This document shows positions 25,794-32,679 of a stretch of DNA of 54,667 nt, piece after piece. Every line of letters begins with the position of its first letter. Positions within the stretch are counted from its first letter, which is position 1. The notes below the pieces were generated by a model that did not search any database, had not been told where the DNA came from, and was given only the letters and a program-made list of their open reading frames with translations. Source of the DNA: Eubacterium sp. (lineage in GTDB: Bacteria > Bacillota > Clostridia > Lachnospirales > Lachnospiraceae); contig DNFT01000009.1 in assembly GCA_003486385.1 (NCBI GenBank), positions 1 through 54,667 on the forward strand, in the 5' to 3' direction. The position numbers were made by a program, and so were the translations under genes.

Positions 25794-26892
25794 GTAACAA
25801 TCCTCTCAAATATTCTATTATTGTCTGTGCGGCTGCATGATGTGACGGAACAGCCGGATGATTGTTGGCACCTGCCCATCCACTTTCTAAATCTGGCAGC
25901 CTAAGATACGAAACCTTATCATCCGTATTATCTTTCTTATATCTGTCAACCGTCTCAACAATATAGTTTTCTATTTCTCTTCCCAACATTCCATACATCC
26001 ATATTATACAGGCATTGGGATTATTCTTACGCAGCAGGGCAATGAATTGGTACACTGCATTTTCAAATCTATCGACAGAATCCTGCTCACAGCTTCCATC
26101 CGGATTCTTTTCCTGCTTATATATCCTGCCTGTTTTCTCATCAACCCATGCATCCATACGGAATGCGCTCGCATCATTGGTTCCAAGATTCACCATGACC
26201 ACATCCGGCTGCCATGAATCGAAGGCATTCCTGTCCAATGCCCCCGCATCAATCTGTGCCCTTCCACCTAAGAGTCCGCAGACCTGCTCGTAGTACCTTG
26301 GCAGAACCGTATTCGGATTATTGTCCCAACCGGAGTATACACCCCATCCACTTTGCGACATTATTCTGAAATCAGCATTAAAGCTGTCCGCCACTTCAAG
26401 GGCATAATGTCCTTTCGTGGAAAACACTGCCGAATTCCACTCAGTCACACCTGCAGCTCCTGCCAGCCCTTCACCGGATGTGATGCTGTCACCGATAAAT
26501 TCCATCTTCAACCATTTCTTCTCTATCGGCATGAGCTTCCCATCCGTATGGACTGCATTCACAAAGAGCAGCCCTGCCCTATCACCTGCCATCGGCTGGA
26601 CTTCCTTCAGTACACGAACCCTTCTTCTGTTGTCCGGATTCATATTCCTATACACCGTAAGTGTACTTCTCCCCTTAGGGAGTGATGTTCTTATCATAGT
26701 AAAGCCATCAACCTCTACCCTTATCCACTGTTCATATATCTCATAATCAGTTATAAAATCTATCGACAGCCCGCTTCCATCAACCATAAATTCTATTCCA
26801 CTGCCTGTCCAGAAAAAAGCCGGTTCCTGCCGGCTGGCAGTACGGCCTAAAATATGTATGTCACTGTCCACACCCGGAATATATGTGTTCAT
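25786..26892 (-). CDS. SGNH/GDSL esterase, CE2-like
   Basis: 368 residues with no signal peptide. The N-terminal ~110 residues form a beta-sandwich (FFWTGSGIEFMVDGSG) as in CE2 acetyl-esterases. The SGNH domain has Ser136 in FIGDSITSG, the Asn block NLGTNDAS and a C-terminal HPAVPSHHAAA supplying the catalytic His. CE2 enzymes remove O-acetyl groups from xylan and glucomannan oligosaccharides; an intracellular copy would deacetylate imported oligosaccharides. First gene of the esterase-DUF3887-Crp operon. ATG follows AAAGGGG. CE2 assignment rests on domain order; acetyl substrate is inferred. Confidence 0.88.
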   Translation of the reverse strand: MNTYIPGVDSDIHILGRTASRQEPAFFWTGSGIEFMVDGSGLSIDFITDYEIYEQWIRVEVDGFTMIRTSLPKGRSTLTVYRNMNPDNRRRVRVLKEVQPMAGDRAGLLFVNAVHTDGKLMPIEKKWLKMEFIGDSITSGEGLAGAAGVTEWNSAVFSTKGHYALEVADSFNADFRIMSQSGWGVYSGWDNNPNTVLPRYYEQVCGLLGGRAQIDAGALDRNAFDSWQPDVVMVNLGTNDASAFRMDAWVDEKTGRIYKQEKNPDGSCEQDSVDRFENAVYQFIALLRKNNPNACIIWMYGMLGREIENYIVETVDRYKKDNTDDKVSYLRLPDLESGWAGANNHPAVPSHHAAAQTIIEYLRGLLHD

Positions 26893-26919
26893 ATACCAAA
26901 CCCCTTTCGTGCATAATTA

Positions 26920-26948
26920 TTTATAGATAATTGTTTGTATTTTAACAA
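26920..26948 (-). promoter_or_regulatory. Promoter of the esterase-DUF3887-Crp operon
   Basis: Minus strand: TTGTTA (26943-26948), 17 bases, TATAAA (26920-26925), 28 bases before the ATG at 26892. Confidence 0.65.
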
Positions 26949-27070
26949 ATTTTCTCTCTCAATACAATAGTTATTCGTTCCCAACCGTCTAATACATGAA
27001 ATAAATATCAAAACTTCTATGCACTATTATAAAAATTCTGTAAACTATGCCTTGATTTCGACTTTTAAAC

Positions 27071-27098
27071 TTGCCAATTATAACATTGCCATTATAAT
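27071..27098 (+). promoter_or_regulatory. Promoter of the MATE gene
   Basis: TTGCCA (27071-27076), 16 bases, TATAAT (27093-27098), about 120 bases upstream of the start. Confidence 0.65.
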
Positions 27099-27220
27099 AT
27101 TTATAGTATGAGTCGAGAGCAGAATTTTTCCTGCCGCACATGACATACAAATAATATAAAATAATTGCACTGCCATCAAGCGGCATGCCAATTGTTAAAA
27201 ATATGAAAGGACCTCAGACA

Positions 27221-28582
27221 ATGAATACTAACAAAGAATTTCTGGCAACAGAGCCGATTGGAAAGCTTCTTATCAGGCTCGCCGTTCCTACAGTTGCCGC
27301 ACAGATGATAAACATGCTCTATAATATTGTAGACCGCATATACATAGGCCATATCCCCGGAAATGGTTCTCTGGCACTTACAGGCGTAGGTGTATGCATG
27401 CCTCTTATTATGATAATATCCGCTTTTGCGGCGCTTGTCGGAAACGGAGGTGCTCCGCGCGCTTCTATTCTCATGGGCAAGGGTGATAAGGCTAAGGCTG
27501 AAAAGATTCTTGGAAACTGCTTTACAACCCAGCTTATCATATCAGTAATCCTCACTGTGGTAATGTGCTTTTTCAACCGCCCTATGCTTCTCGCATTCGG
27601 CGCAAGCACAAACACTATCGACTATGCCGTAAGCTACATGAACATATACGCCATCGGCACGCTGTTCGTACAGTTAACTCTCGGCATGAACACCTTCATA
27701 ACCGCACAGGGTTTCGCAAAAACCGGAATGTTGTCCGTTCTTATAGGTGCCGTTGTGAATATAGTGCTTGACCCTGTATTCATATTCGCACTCAATATGG
27801 GAGCAGCCGGAGCCGCCCTTGCAACCATCATCTCGCAGGCATGCTCCTGTGTATGGGTTCTGTCATTCCTGTTTGGTAAAAAGACAACCCTGCGTATTAA
27901 AAAAGAAAATCTCGTGCTCAGACCGGACATAATACTTCCTTGTCTTGCACTTGGCCTTTCACTTTTTATAATGCAGGCCAGTGAGAGCATCATTTCCGTG
28001 TGCTTTAACTCATCACTGTTAAAATACGGCGGTGATGTCGCTGTCGGAGCCATGACAATACTCACCAGTGTAATGCAGTTTGCAATGCTCCCTCTTCAGG
28101 GACTTGGACAGGGTGCACAGCCTATCATGAGCTACAACTACGGAGCCAGAAACGCCGCACGCGTTAAAAAGGCTTACTTTCTTCTCCTGAAGGCAAGCCT
28201 GTACTACTCCGTCCTGCTCTGGGGCTTAGTCATGCTGTTACCACAGATATTTGCCGGAATGTTCACACCGGACGCAGAGCTTATAGCCTTCACAAAGACC
28301 GCCCTCAGAATATACATGGCTGTAATGTTCATATTCGGAATACAGATTTCCTGCCAGATGGCATTTAACTCACTTGGCAAGGCTGTATCATCAATCATTG
28401 TGGCGGTCATGAGAAAATTCGTGCTGCTCATACCACTCATCTACATCATGCCGCACATCTATACCGCTAATAAGGCATACGCTGTGTACATGGCTGAACC
28501 GGTCGCCGATATAATTGCCGTGACATTCACTGCGGTGTTGTTTTCGTTTCAGTTTAGGAAGGCGCTTAGAGAAATACAGTAA
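27221..28582 (+). CDS. MATE-family multidrug/cation antiporter
   Basis: 453 residues from the ATG at 27221 (MNTNKEF...), with AAAGGA 11 bases upstream; an in-frame ATG at 27185 has no ribosome site. Twelve hydrophobic helices in two homologous halves. Motifs typical of the bacterial NorM/MepA branch: PIGKLLIRLAVPTVAAQMINMLY near the start (described by LAVPT and NMLYNIVDRIYIGH), GNGGAPRASILMGKGD between helices 2 and 3, and QGAQPIMSYNYGA in the second half. These antiporters export drugs or metabolites using Na+ or H+. It is monocistronic. The substrate cannot be read from sequence. Confidence 0.93.
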   Translation: MNTNKEFLATEPIGKLLIRLAVPTVAAQMINMLYNIVDRIYIGHIPGNGSLALTGVGVCMPLIMIISAFAALVGNGGAPRASILMGKGDKAKAEKILGNCFTTQLIISVILTVVMCFFNRPMLLAFGASTNTIDYAVSYMNIYAIGTLFVQLTLGMNTFITAQGFAKTGMLSVLIGAVVNIVLDPVFIFALNMGAAGAALATIISQACSCVWVLSFLFGKKTTLRIKKENLVLRPDIILPCLALGLSLFIMQASESIISVCFNSSLLKYGGDVAVGAMTILTSVMQFAMLPLQGLGQGAQPIMSYNYGARNAARVKKAYFLLLKASLYYSVLLWGLVMLLPQIFAGMFTPDAELIAFTKTALRIYMAVMFIFGIQISCQMAFNSLGKAVSSIIVAVMRKFVLLIPLIYIMPHIYTANKAYAVYMAEPVADIIAVTFTAVLFSFQFRKALREIQ

Positions 28583-28605
28583 AAAATATAGCATAAAGAC
28601 AAAAC

Positions 28606-28652
28606 AGCAGATATATCATCATGCACACAAATGTACCTGACATATATCTGCT
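28606..28652. terminator. Probable bidirectional terminator between MATE and the Asp/Tyr/Trp-rich protein
   Basis: Stem AGCAGATATAT/ATATATCTGCT (11 bp, perfect) with a 25-base loop. T-rich but interrupted stretches follow on both strands (GTTTTGTCTTT on the minus strand). Confidence 0.5.
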
Positions 28653-28661
28653 GCTCTTTAA

Positions 28662-29465
28662 TCACCAGTCACTATCCCAATCCGAATCATTGCTGTCCCA
28701 GTCGCCCCAGTCGAAGCTGTCCCATGAATCATCATCGTCATCATCATAGTAGTTATCATCTTTGTCCTTCGACTCAACGTAATTCTGATAATATGAGGTA
28801 TCGTCAAAATCCCATGCTTCCCCGTCATAATATCCGTCAAGCGATGAATAATAGCTGCCCATATAGTAATCGTCCACATCATCATACGAATAGTCAAAGT
28901 CACTGTCTACATACCAGTCATCGTACTCATCGTCAAAATAATACCAGCAGCTATCAAGATAATAGTATAAATCATCCCACACTGAGCCGTCATCGTATGT
29001 ATTACGAAAGACATAGTACCCCTGCCCCGGTCTCTTTGTATGTGTATCCCTGTATCCATCCCAGAATGCATACGCACATATAGGTATAGCGATTAAATAC
29101 GGCAGAAATCTCAGCACGAACGAAGAAAAATGGCTCTTTTTCCTCTTTTGTGAGCTTCCTGCTGAGCCTGAAGCACCACCTGCGGTGTCCTCACCTGCAT
29201 ACTTTCTTTTATTGAACTCCTCCTCCATCTTGTCAAAGAGTATCTGGCATGCCTTCGCCTCATCATTGCCTCTGTACCGCTCCGCGGTGCTTCCGTCGCT
29301 CTTATTCTTTGCGACAACCCACTCACCTGTAAATCTGTCCTGATAGATGTAGAACCATCGCGGGTCATGCCCCTTGTCCTCGCCAAGCGCAAATCTTATC
29401 GTGTCCAGCGGAATATTATGCCGCTCTACGAAATCCTTGTACTCCTGTAAAGAATTGACCTTCAT
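28662..29465 (-). CDS. Membrane protein with Asp/Tyr/Trp-rich low-complexity tail
   Basis: 267 residues from the ATG at 29465, with GGAGGGGGAAG directly upstream; the in-frame ATG at 29480 lies within that ribosome site. The first ~90 residues look like a small soluble domain (NSLQEYKDFVERHNI, WFYIYQDRFTGEWVVAK). A Ser/Gly/Lys linker and one membrane helix (about 120-140) follow. The last 119 residues contain 38 Asp, 23 Tyr and 9 Trp, ending in DDDDDD and repeated WD/SDW units. I recognise no family. Such a tail could bind metal ions, cationic peptides or surfaces, or phase-separate. It has its own consensus-like promoter. It lies beside the RHS-like genes, but a functional link is only positional. 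Confidence 0.85.
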   Translation of the reverse strand: MKVNSLQEYKDFVERHNIPLDTIRFALGEDKGHDPRWFYIYQDRFTGEWVVAKNKSDGSTAERYRGNDEAKACQILFDKMEEEFNKRKYAGEDTAGGASGSAGSSQKRKKSHFSSFVLRFLPYLIAIPICAYAFWDGYRDTHTKRPGQGYYVFRNTYDDGSVWDDLYYYLDSCWYYFDDEYDDWYVDSDFDYSYDDVDDYYMGSYYSSLDGYYDGEAWDFDDTSYYQNYVESKDKDDNYYDDDDDDSWDSFDWGDWDSNDSDWDSDW

Positions 29466-29514
29466 AGCTTCCCCCTCCATTCAACGAATGTGCTTTCACA
29501 ATATATCCGATATT

Positions 29515-29543
29515 ATTATAGCACTACAAGGTGAGGCAGGCAA
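29515..29543 (-). promoter_or_regulatory. Promoter of the Asp/Tyr/Trp-rich protein gene
   Basis: Minus strand: TTGCCT (29538-29543), 17 bases, TATAAT (29515-29520). Confidence 0.75.
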
Positions 29544-29550
29544 TGTCATT

Positions 29551-30912
29551 CTATTCTTCCGGGCTAAAGTTTTCCAGTGCTCCGTCGCTGTAATAGTTAA
29601 GTGCACCTTCTCTGTCCATATACATATCATATTCATATAAATATATATACTGTTCATACGCCGCCCACACGTCAACCTCCTTAGGGAAGTAGTCTGAAGG
29701 TGTTCCCCTTTCAAAATGCATTTCCCGTGACAATATTTTCACGCCATTATAATAAATACCCATACCATCGTCGCCATAGACGTACACCTCACCATCATAT
29801 ATGAAGCCATACGGAACGATATTATACTTGTAGATGCTACCCAGAACATACTCTCCATATAAATATTCCACCTCAACATCCTTATCCACAATCTTTTTTA
29901 TCAGATAATGTCCCATTTCATTATCAGCCTGCCATATATATCTTGTTGTTACCACACCATTTACTTTCTTTGCTGAAACAAAATTATCCTTGGAAGGATT
30001 TTCAATATATTCCAGCTCAATCGTATCTCCGTTTTTCAGCTTTCCTTCAACAAGCCGGTATTTTCCGTACAGTGTCTTCGAAAGCTGCATATCTTCGTAG
30101 CTATGATATGCCTTCTTCGCTGCTCCCTCACCGGATATTATACCGTAATTCGATTTTAGAATCCGGCTTCCATTCACATCGACAAATCCCCTATCAGGAT
30201 AATAATAAATCATAAGGTCCGGTATATATATAACTCCATCAAGATAACGACAGTCCGACCTCACAGATATAAAGAGTTCTCTTTCTTTCTCCTCCAATTC
30301 TGTCTCATCAATATCTTCCATCAACATCCATTCGCCATTATTATTCCAATATTTGAATGGAGTATTTTTGATATATTCTATTTTAGCAATCTGTTTTCCT
30401 TCTTCTATTATCCAAGCTATCCTGCCCTCTTCGCCTGTCTCATAATCATATGTAATATCAAAAGAATCATCAGCAGCTTTTGTCACATAAGCATACCGGG
30501 CTATATTTTCATATTTCCCATACAGACTATTTTCCGCCACAACCAAATCTGTATATTCGTATTGTAAATCATCAATACAATATTCCCTCAAAATACTTTT
30601 ACCGGACTGCGTATCGTATTTCCATGAAAAAACCGCATACTCTTCTCCATCTTTTTCCAGTGAACACAGTCTGTACATATCATCATAATTAAATGTTATA
30701 ACACTGCCATTTTCAAGCACAGCAGCAGCCGGAAGGCTGCGGTCAATATATCCATCATCCGGCATTAACCATGTATAGTCACAGTTCACGGTTTCAGAAT
30801 ATAATTCCTCCTGATTATTCTGCGTTGTTTCATTATCAATTTTATTATTTTTTTCACATGCCGTAACACATGCACACATTAACATTATATAAAAAATAAT
30901 ATACCTTTTCAT
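29551..30912 (-). CDS. RHS/YD-like lipoprotein
   Basis: 453 residues. The signal peptide ends in CVTAC, a lipobox, so it should be anchored outside the membrane. The body is rich in Tyr-Asp-Gly strands of the YD/RHS type (TFNYDDMYRLCSLEKDGEEY, VPYGFIYDGEVYVYGDDGMG). No RHS core or toxin domain follows. Two regions parallel the neighbouring RHS-hydrolase: the DGYIDR...ENGSVITFNYD start and the YGFIYDGEVYVYG segment match DREGD...KNGDVVTYQYN and YGFSYNGESYFYG there, so the two are likely paralogues. It lies 60 bases downstream of that gene. A role as partner, decoy or immunity protein is inference. ATG follows GAGGGGAG. Confidence 0.8.
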   Translation of the reverse strand: MKRYIIFYIMLMCACVTACEKNNKIDNETTQNNQEELYSETVNCDYTWLMPDDGYIDRSLPAAAVLENGSVITFNYDDMYRLCSLEKDGEEYAVFSWKYDTQSGKSILREYCIDDLQYEYTDLVVAENSLYGKYENIARYAYVTKAADDSFDITYDYETGEEGRIAWIIEEGKQIAKIEYIKNTPFKYWNNNGEWMLMEDIDETELEEKERELFISVRSDCRYLDGVIYIPDLMIYYYPDRGFVDVNGSRILKSNYGIISGEGAAKKAYHSYEDMQLSKTLYGKYRLVEGKLKNGDTIELEYIENPSKDNFVSAKKVNGVVTTRYIWQADNEMGHYLIKKIVDKDVEVEYLYGEYVLGSIYKYNIVPYGFIYDGEVYVYGDDGMGIYYNGVKILSREMHFERGTPSDYFPKEVDVWAAYEQYIYLYEYDMYMDREGALNYYSDGALENFSPEE

Positions 30913-30931
30913 TGTATTCTCCCCTCATATA

Positions 30932-30971
30932 AGACTCTGTGTATTATAAAGAAAATACACACAGTCTATAA
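30932..30971 (-). promoter_or_regulatory. Promoter overlapped by an inverted repeat, upstream of the RHS-like lipoprotein
   Basis: Arms AGACTCTGTGTATT (30932-30945) and AATACACACAGTCT (30954-30967) pair with one mismatch across eight bases. Minus-strand TTATAG (30966-30971), 17 bases and TATAAT (30943-30948) overlap it. This looks like a repressor operator over a promoter; an attenuating hairpin in readthrough RNA is the alternative. Confidence 0.5.
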
Positions 30972-30972
30972 T

Positions 30973-32301
30973 TTATATATCCAGAAAATTAAAAAATACA
31001 TTTGGATTTTCTACATTTCCAATATTGAGAATTATATTTTGTACCGCATTCCCATTAAGTGTACTATTCCCAGCATTATAACCTGCATTCCACACCCCAA
31101 GTGATACAAAAAACATCTGATTTGAAAATCCCGACGGCTTAGAAATCATTGCAGAAAACTCCGATGCATTGAACGAACACATCAATGATGCAGCAATCTT
31201 CGTACATTCAGCCCAAGACCCCGACTCTCTGAGTATACCTTTTCTAGCAATAGCTGTTGCATTGTTTGGTCCAGAAATTACTTTAAATTCATCTGTCTGC
31301 ATTGCTATCTCTTTAAAATTATTAGGAAATCTGTTTGAGGAATAATCATATCGATTTTGCAATACCCACCCTACTGCTTTTCTTTGTGCATAATATCCAC
31401 TCGCTTCATATCCACTCCCTTCATATCCACATTCACCATAAATCAACCTTGAAATAACTTCAGCATCACTAAGGGCTGAACACCATCCATTACCATTATA
31501 ATTATATTCTATATCTTTTCCGTGGTCAGAATTGTTCATCAACTGATAATATAGTAACATTGCATCTTCCTGTCCCCACAAAACCGCTATATCAGATTTT
31601 TCCAAATTTAATTGAGTTTCAACCTCCCAAAATGTTGCTAATCTCGGAATGTAATACTGACCTGCAAGATAATAAAATCCTGTTTCCTTATCATAAAACA
31701 TTCCATATCCTCTTATGGAATTGATATCTCCAACATAGTTGCCCGCTTCCGTAATCAGTTCCCCGTTTTCATCATAGTTATAGACACCAATCAAATCCAA
31801 ATGGGCGCCATATACATATTCCGCAACAATGGCATGTTCCATATTATATATGTATCTAATACAGTTTCCATCATATCCATAGAAGTAACTTTCTCCATTA
31901 TATGAAAAACCATACGGATAAATTTCTTTTTCATTTTGTCCATAAACATAGTTTATTTCATATTGCGCTGTTTTTTCAGAGGCAACATTTATTCCAATGT
32001 ATGTATATGTTGCAATCTGCATATCATTGATAGATTTACTAGTCCTTTGAAGATTCTCATTATATTGATATGTTACAACGTCTCCATTTTTCTCAAAGCT
32101 TATAGGAACATCTCCCTCGCGGTCAATATACCAATCAACATTTTCAATTGTCGTTGCATCATTTATCAGTTCTGATTGTTCATAACCATTTTCCTGAAGC
32201 TTCAATCCCGAAGAATCCTCAGAAGCTAATGCCAATATTGTTGGCATAGTCATACAAAAAAACAATGTTCCGCCTAAAATCTTGCTAATTACTTTTCTCA
32301 T
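30973..32301 (-). CDS. Secreted mini-RHS protein with SleB-like cell-wall hydrolase domain
   Basis: 442 residues from the ATG at 32301 (MRKVISK...), with AAGGAG eight bases upstream; an upstream ATG at 32346 has no ribosome site. A signal peptide (about 1-27) is followed by YD-like strands (about 65-180) and a recognisable RHS core motif: SIRGYGMFYDKETGFYYL at about 195-212, then GQYYIPRLATFW. After it, residues 276-440 resemble the SleB/hydrolase-2 family: EVISRLIYGECGYEG with likely catalytic Glu290, QRKAVGWVLQNR and FPNNFKEIAMQTDEF. That family cleaves peptidoglycan. RHS proteins normally end in variable toxin domains after the core, so this is a very short RHS-effector-like fusion. It is divergent from the peptide gene across a 17-bp inverted repeat. 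The lytic activity and target are inferred. Confidence 0.85.
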   Translation of the reverse strand: MRKVISKILGGTLFFCMTMPTILALASEDSSGLKLQENGYEQSELINDATTIENVDWYIDREGDVPISFEKNGDVVTYQYNENLQRTSKSINDMQIATYTYIGINVASEKTAQYEINYVYGQNEKEIYPYGFSYNGESYFYGYDGNCIRYIYNMEHAIVAEYVYGAHLDLIGVYNYDENGELITEAGNYVGDINSIRGYGMFYDKETGFYYLAGQYYIPRLATFWEVETQLNLEKSDIAVLWGQEDAMLLYYQLMNNSDHGKDIEYNYNGNGWCSALSDAEVISRLIYGECGYEGSGYEASGYYAQRKAVGWVLQNRYDYSSNRFPNNFKEIAMQTDEFKVISGPNNATAIARKGILRESGSWAECTKIAASLMCSFNASEFSAMISKPSGFSNQMFFVSLGVWNAGYNAGNSTLNGNAVQNIILNIGNVENPNVFFNFLDI

Positions 32302-32378
32302 GCTGTATTCTCCTTCCATGTTGGTAAAGATGTAATACATATACATGTTATTTATATCATTAGTGCAGGCTTTCTACT

Positions 32379-32421
32379 ACTCCCCTTTTCAGGTATAAAT
32401 TATTTACCTGAAAAGGGGAGT
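32379..32421. promoter_or_regulatory. Perfect 17-bp inverted repeat between the RHS-hydrolase and peptide genes
   Basis: Arms ACTCCCCTTTTCAGGTA (32379-32395) and its exact complement (32405-32421) flank nine AT-rich bases. It lies midway between divergent starts at 32301 and 32479. Hexamers downstream on each side (TAAAAT at 32444-32449 on plus; TATAAA on minus near 32353) have poor -35 partners, as in activator-dependent promoters. It is the best candidate binding site for the HTH-TPR regulator next door. No T-run follows, which argues against a terminator. Confidence 0.65.
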
Positions 32422-32478
32422 GGTATTCAATGTCTTATATTGGTAAAATAAATAAAACGAAAAGAAAGGATTGAACAT

Positions 32479-32679
32479 ATGAATAACAAAAGCAAGTCTA
32501 TTTCTAAAAAACTGCTGATACCTCTCTCCATGTGCATAATTATCTGTTCATTATGTAATAGTTTTACTGTAATTAATTCAGATTCATGTCCATATCACCA
32601 TAGTTTCGTAACAATTTTGCACGATGAAGTTACCGGGGATAATTCAGCTTCTAATTCTACAAAACAATATTATCCCTAA
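32479..32679 (+). CDS. Small secreted peptide precursor, candidate pheromone
   Basis: 66 residues; the ATG at 32479 has AAAGGA nine bases upstream. A basic start (KSKSISKK) and hydrophobic core (LLIPLSMCIIICSLC) form a signal sequence, leaving about 30-35 residues ending in SNSTKQYYP. Its stop codon overlaps the stop codon of the convergent regulator gene by four bases (32676-32679). Small exported peptides convergent with an XRE-TPR regulator are the layout of Rgg/SHP-type quorum-sensing pairs. I recognise no named peptide family. Whether it is processed and re-imported is unknown. Confidence 0.68.
   Translation: MNNKSKSISKKLLIPLSMCIIICSLCNSFTVINSDSCPYHHSFVTILHDEVTGDNSASNSTKQYYP

Larger units (their letters stand above)
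26893..27220. other. Divergent promoter region between esterase and MATE genes
   Basis: This AT-rich gap holds two promoters and no convincing gene. A 65-codon minus-strand frame at 26989-27186 has no ribosome site. Confidence 0.6.

Noticed and set aside
28631..29083. 150-codon His/Pro/Ser-rich plus-strand frame
   Set aside because: It is the mirror of the Asp/Tyr/Trp codons of the minus-strand gene, which has a ribosome site and promoter.
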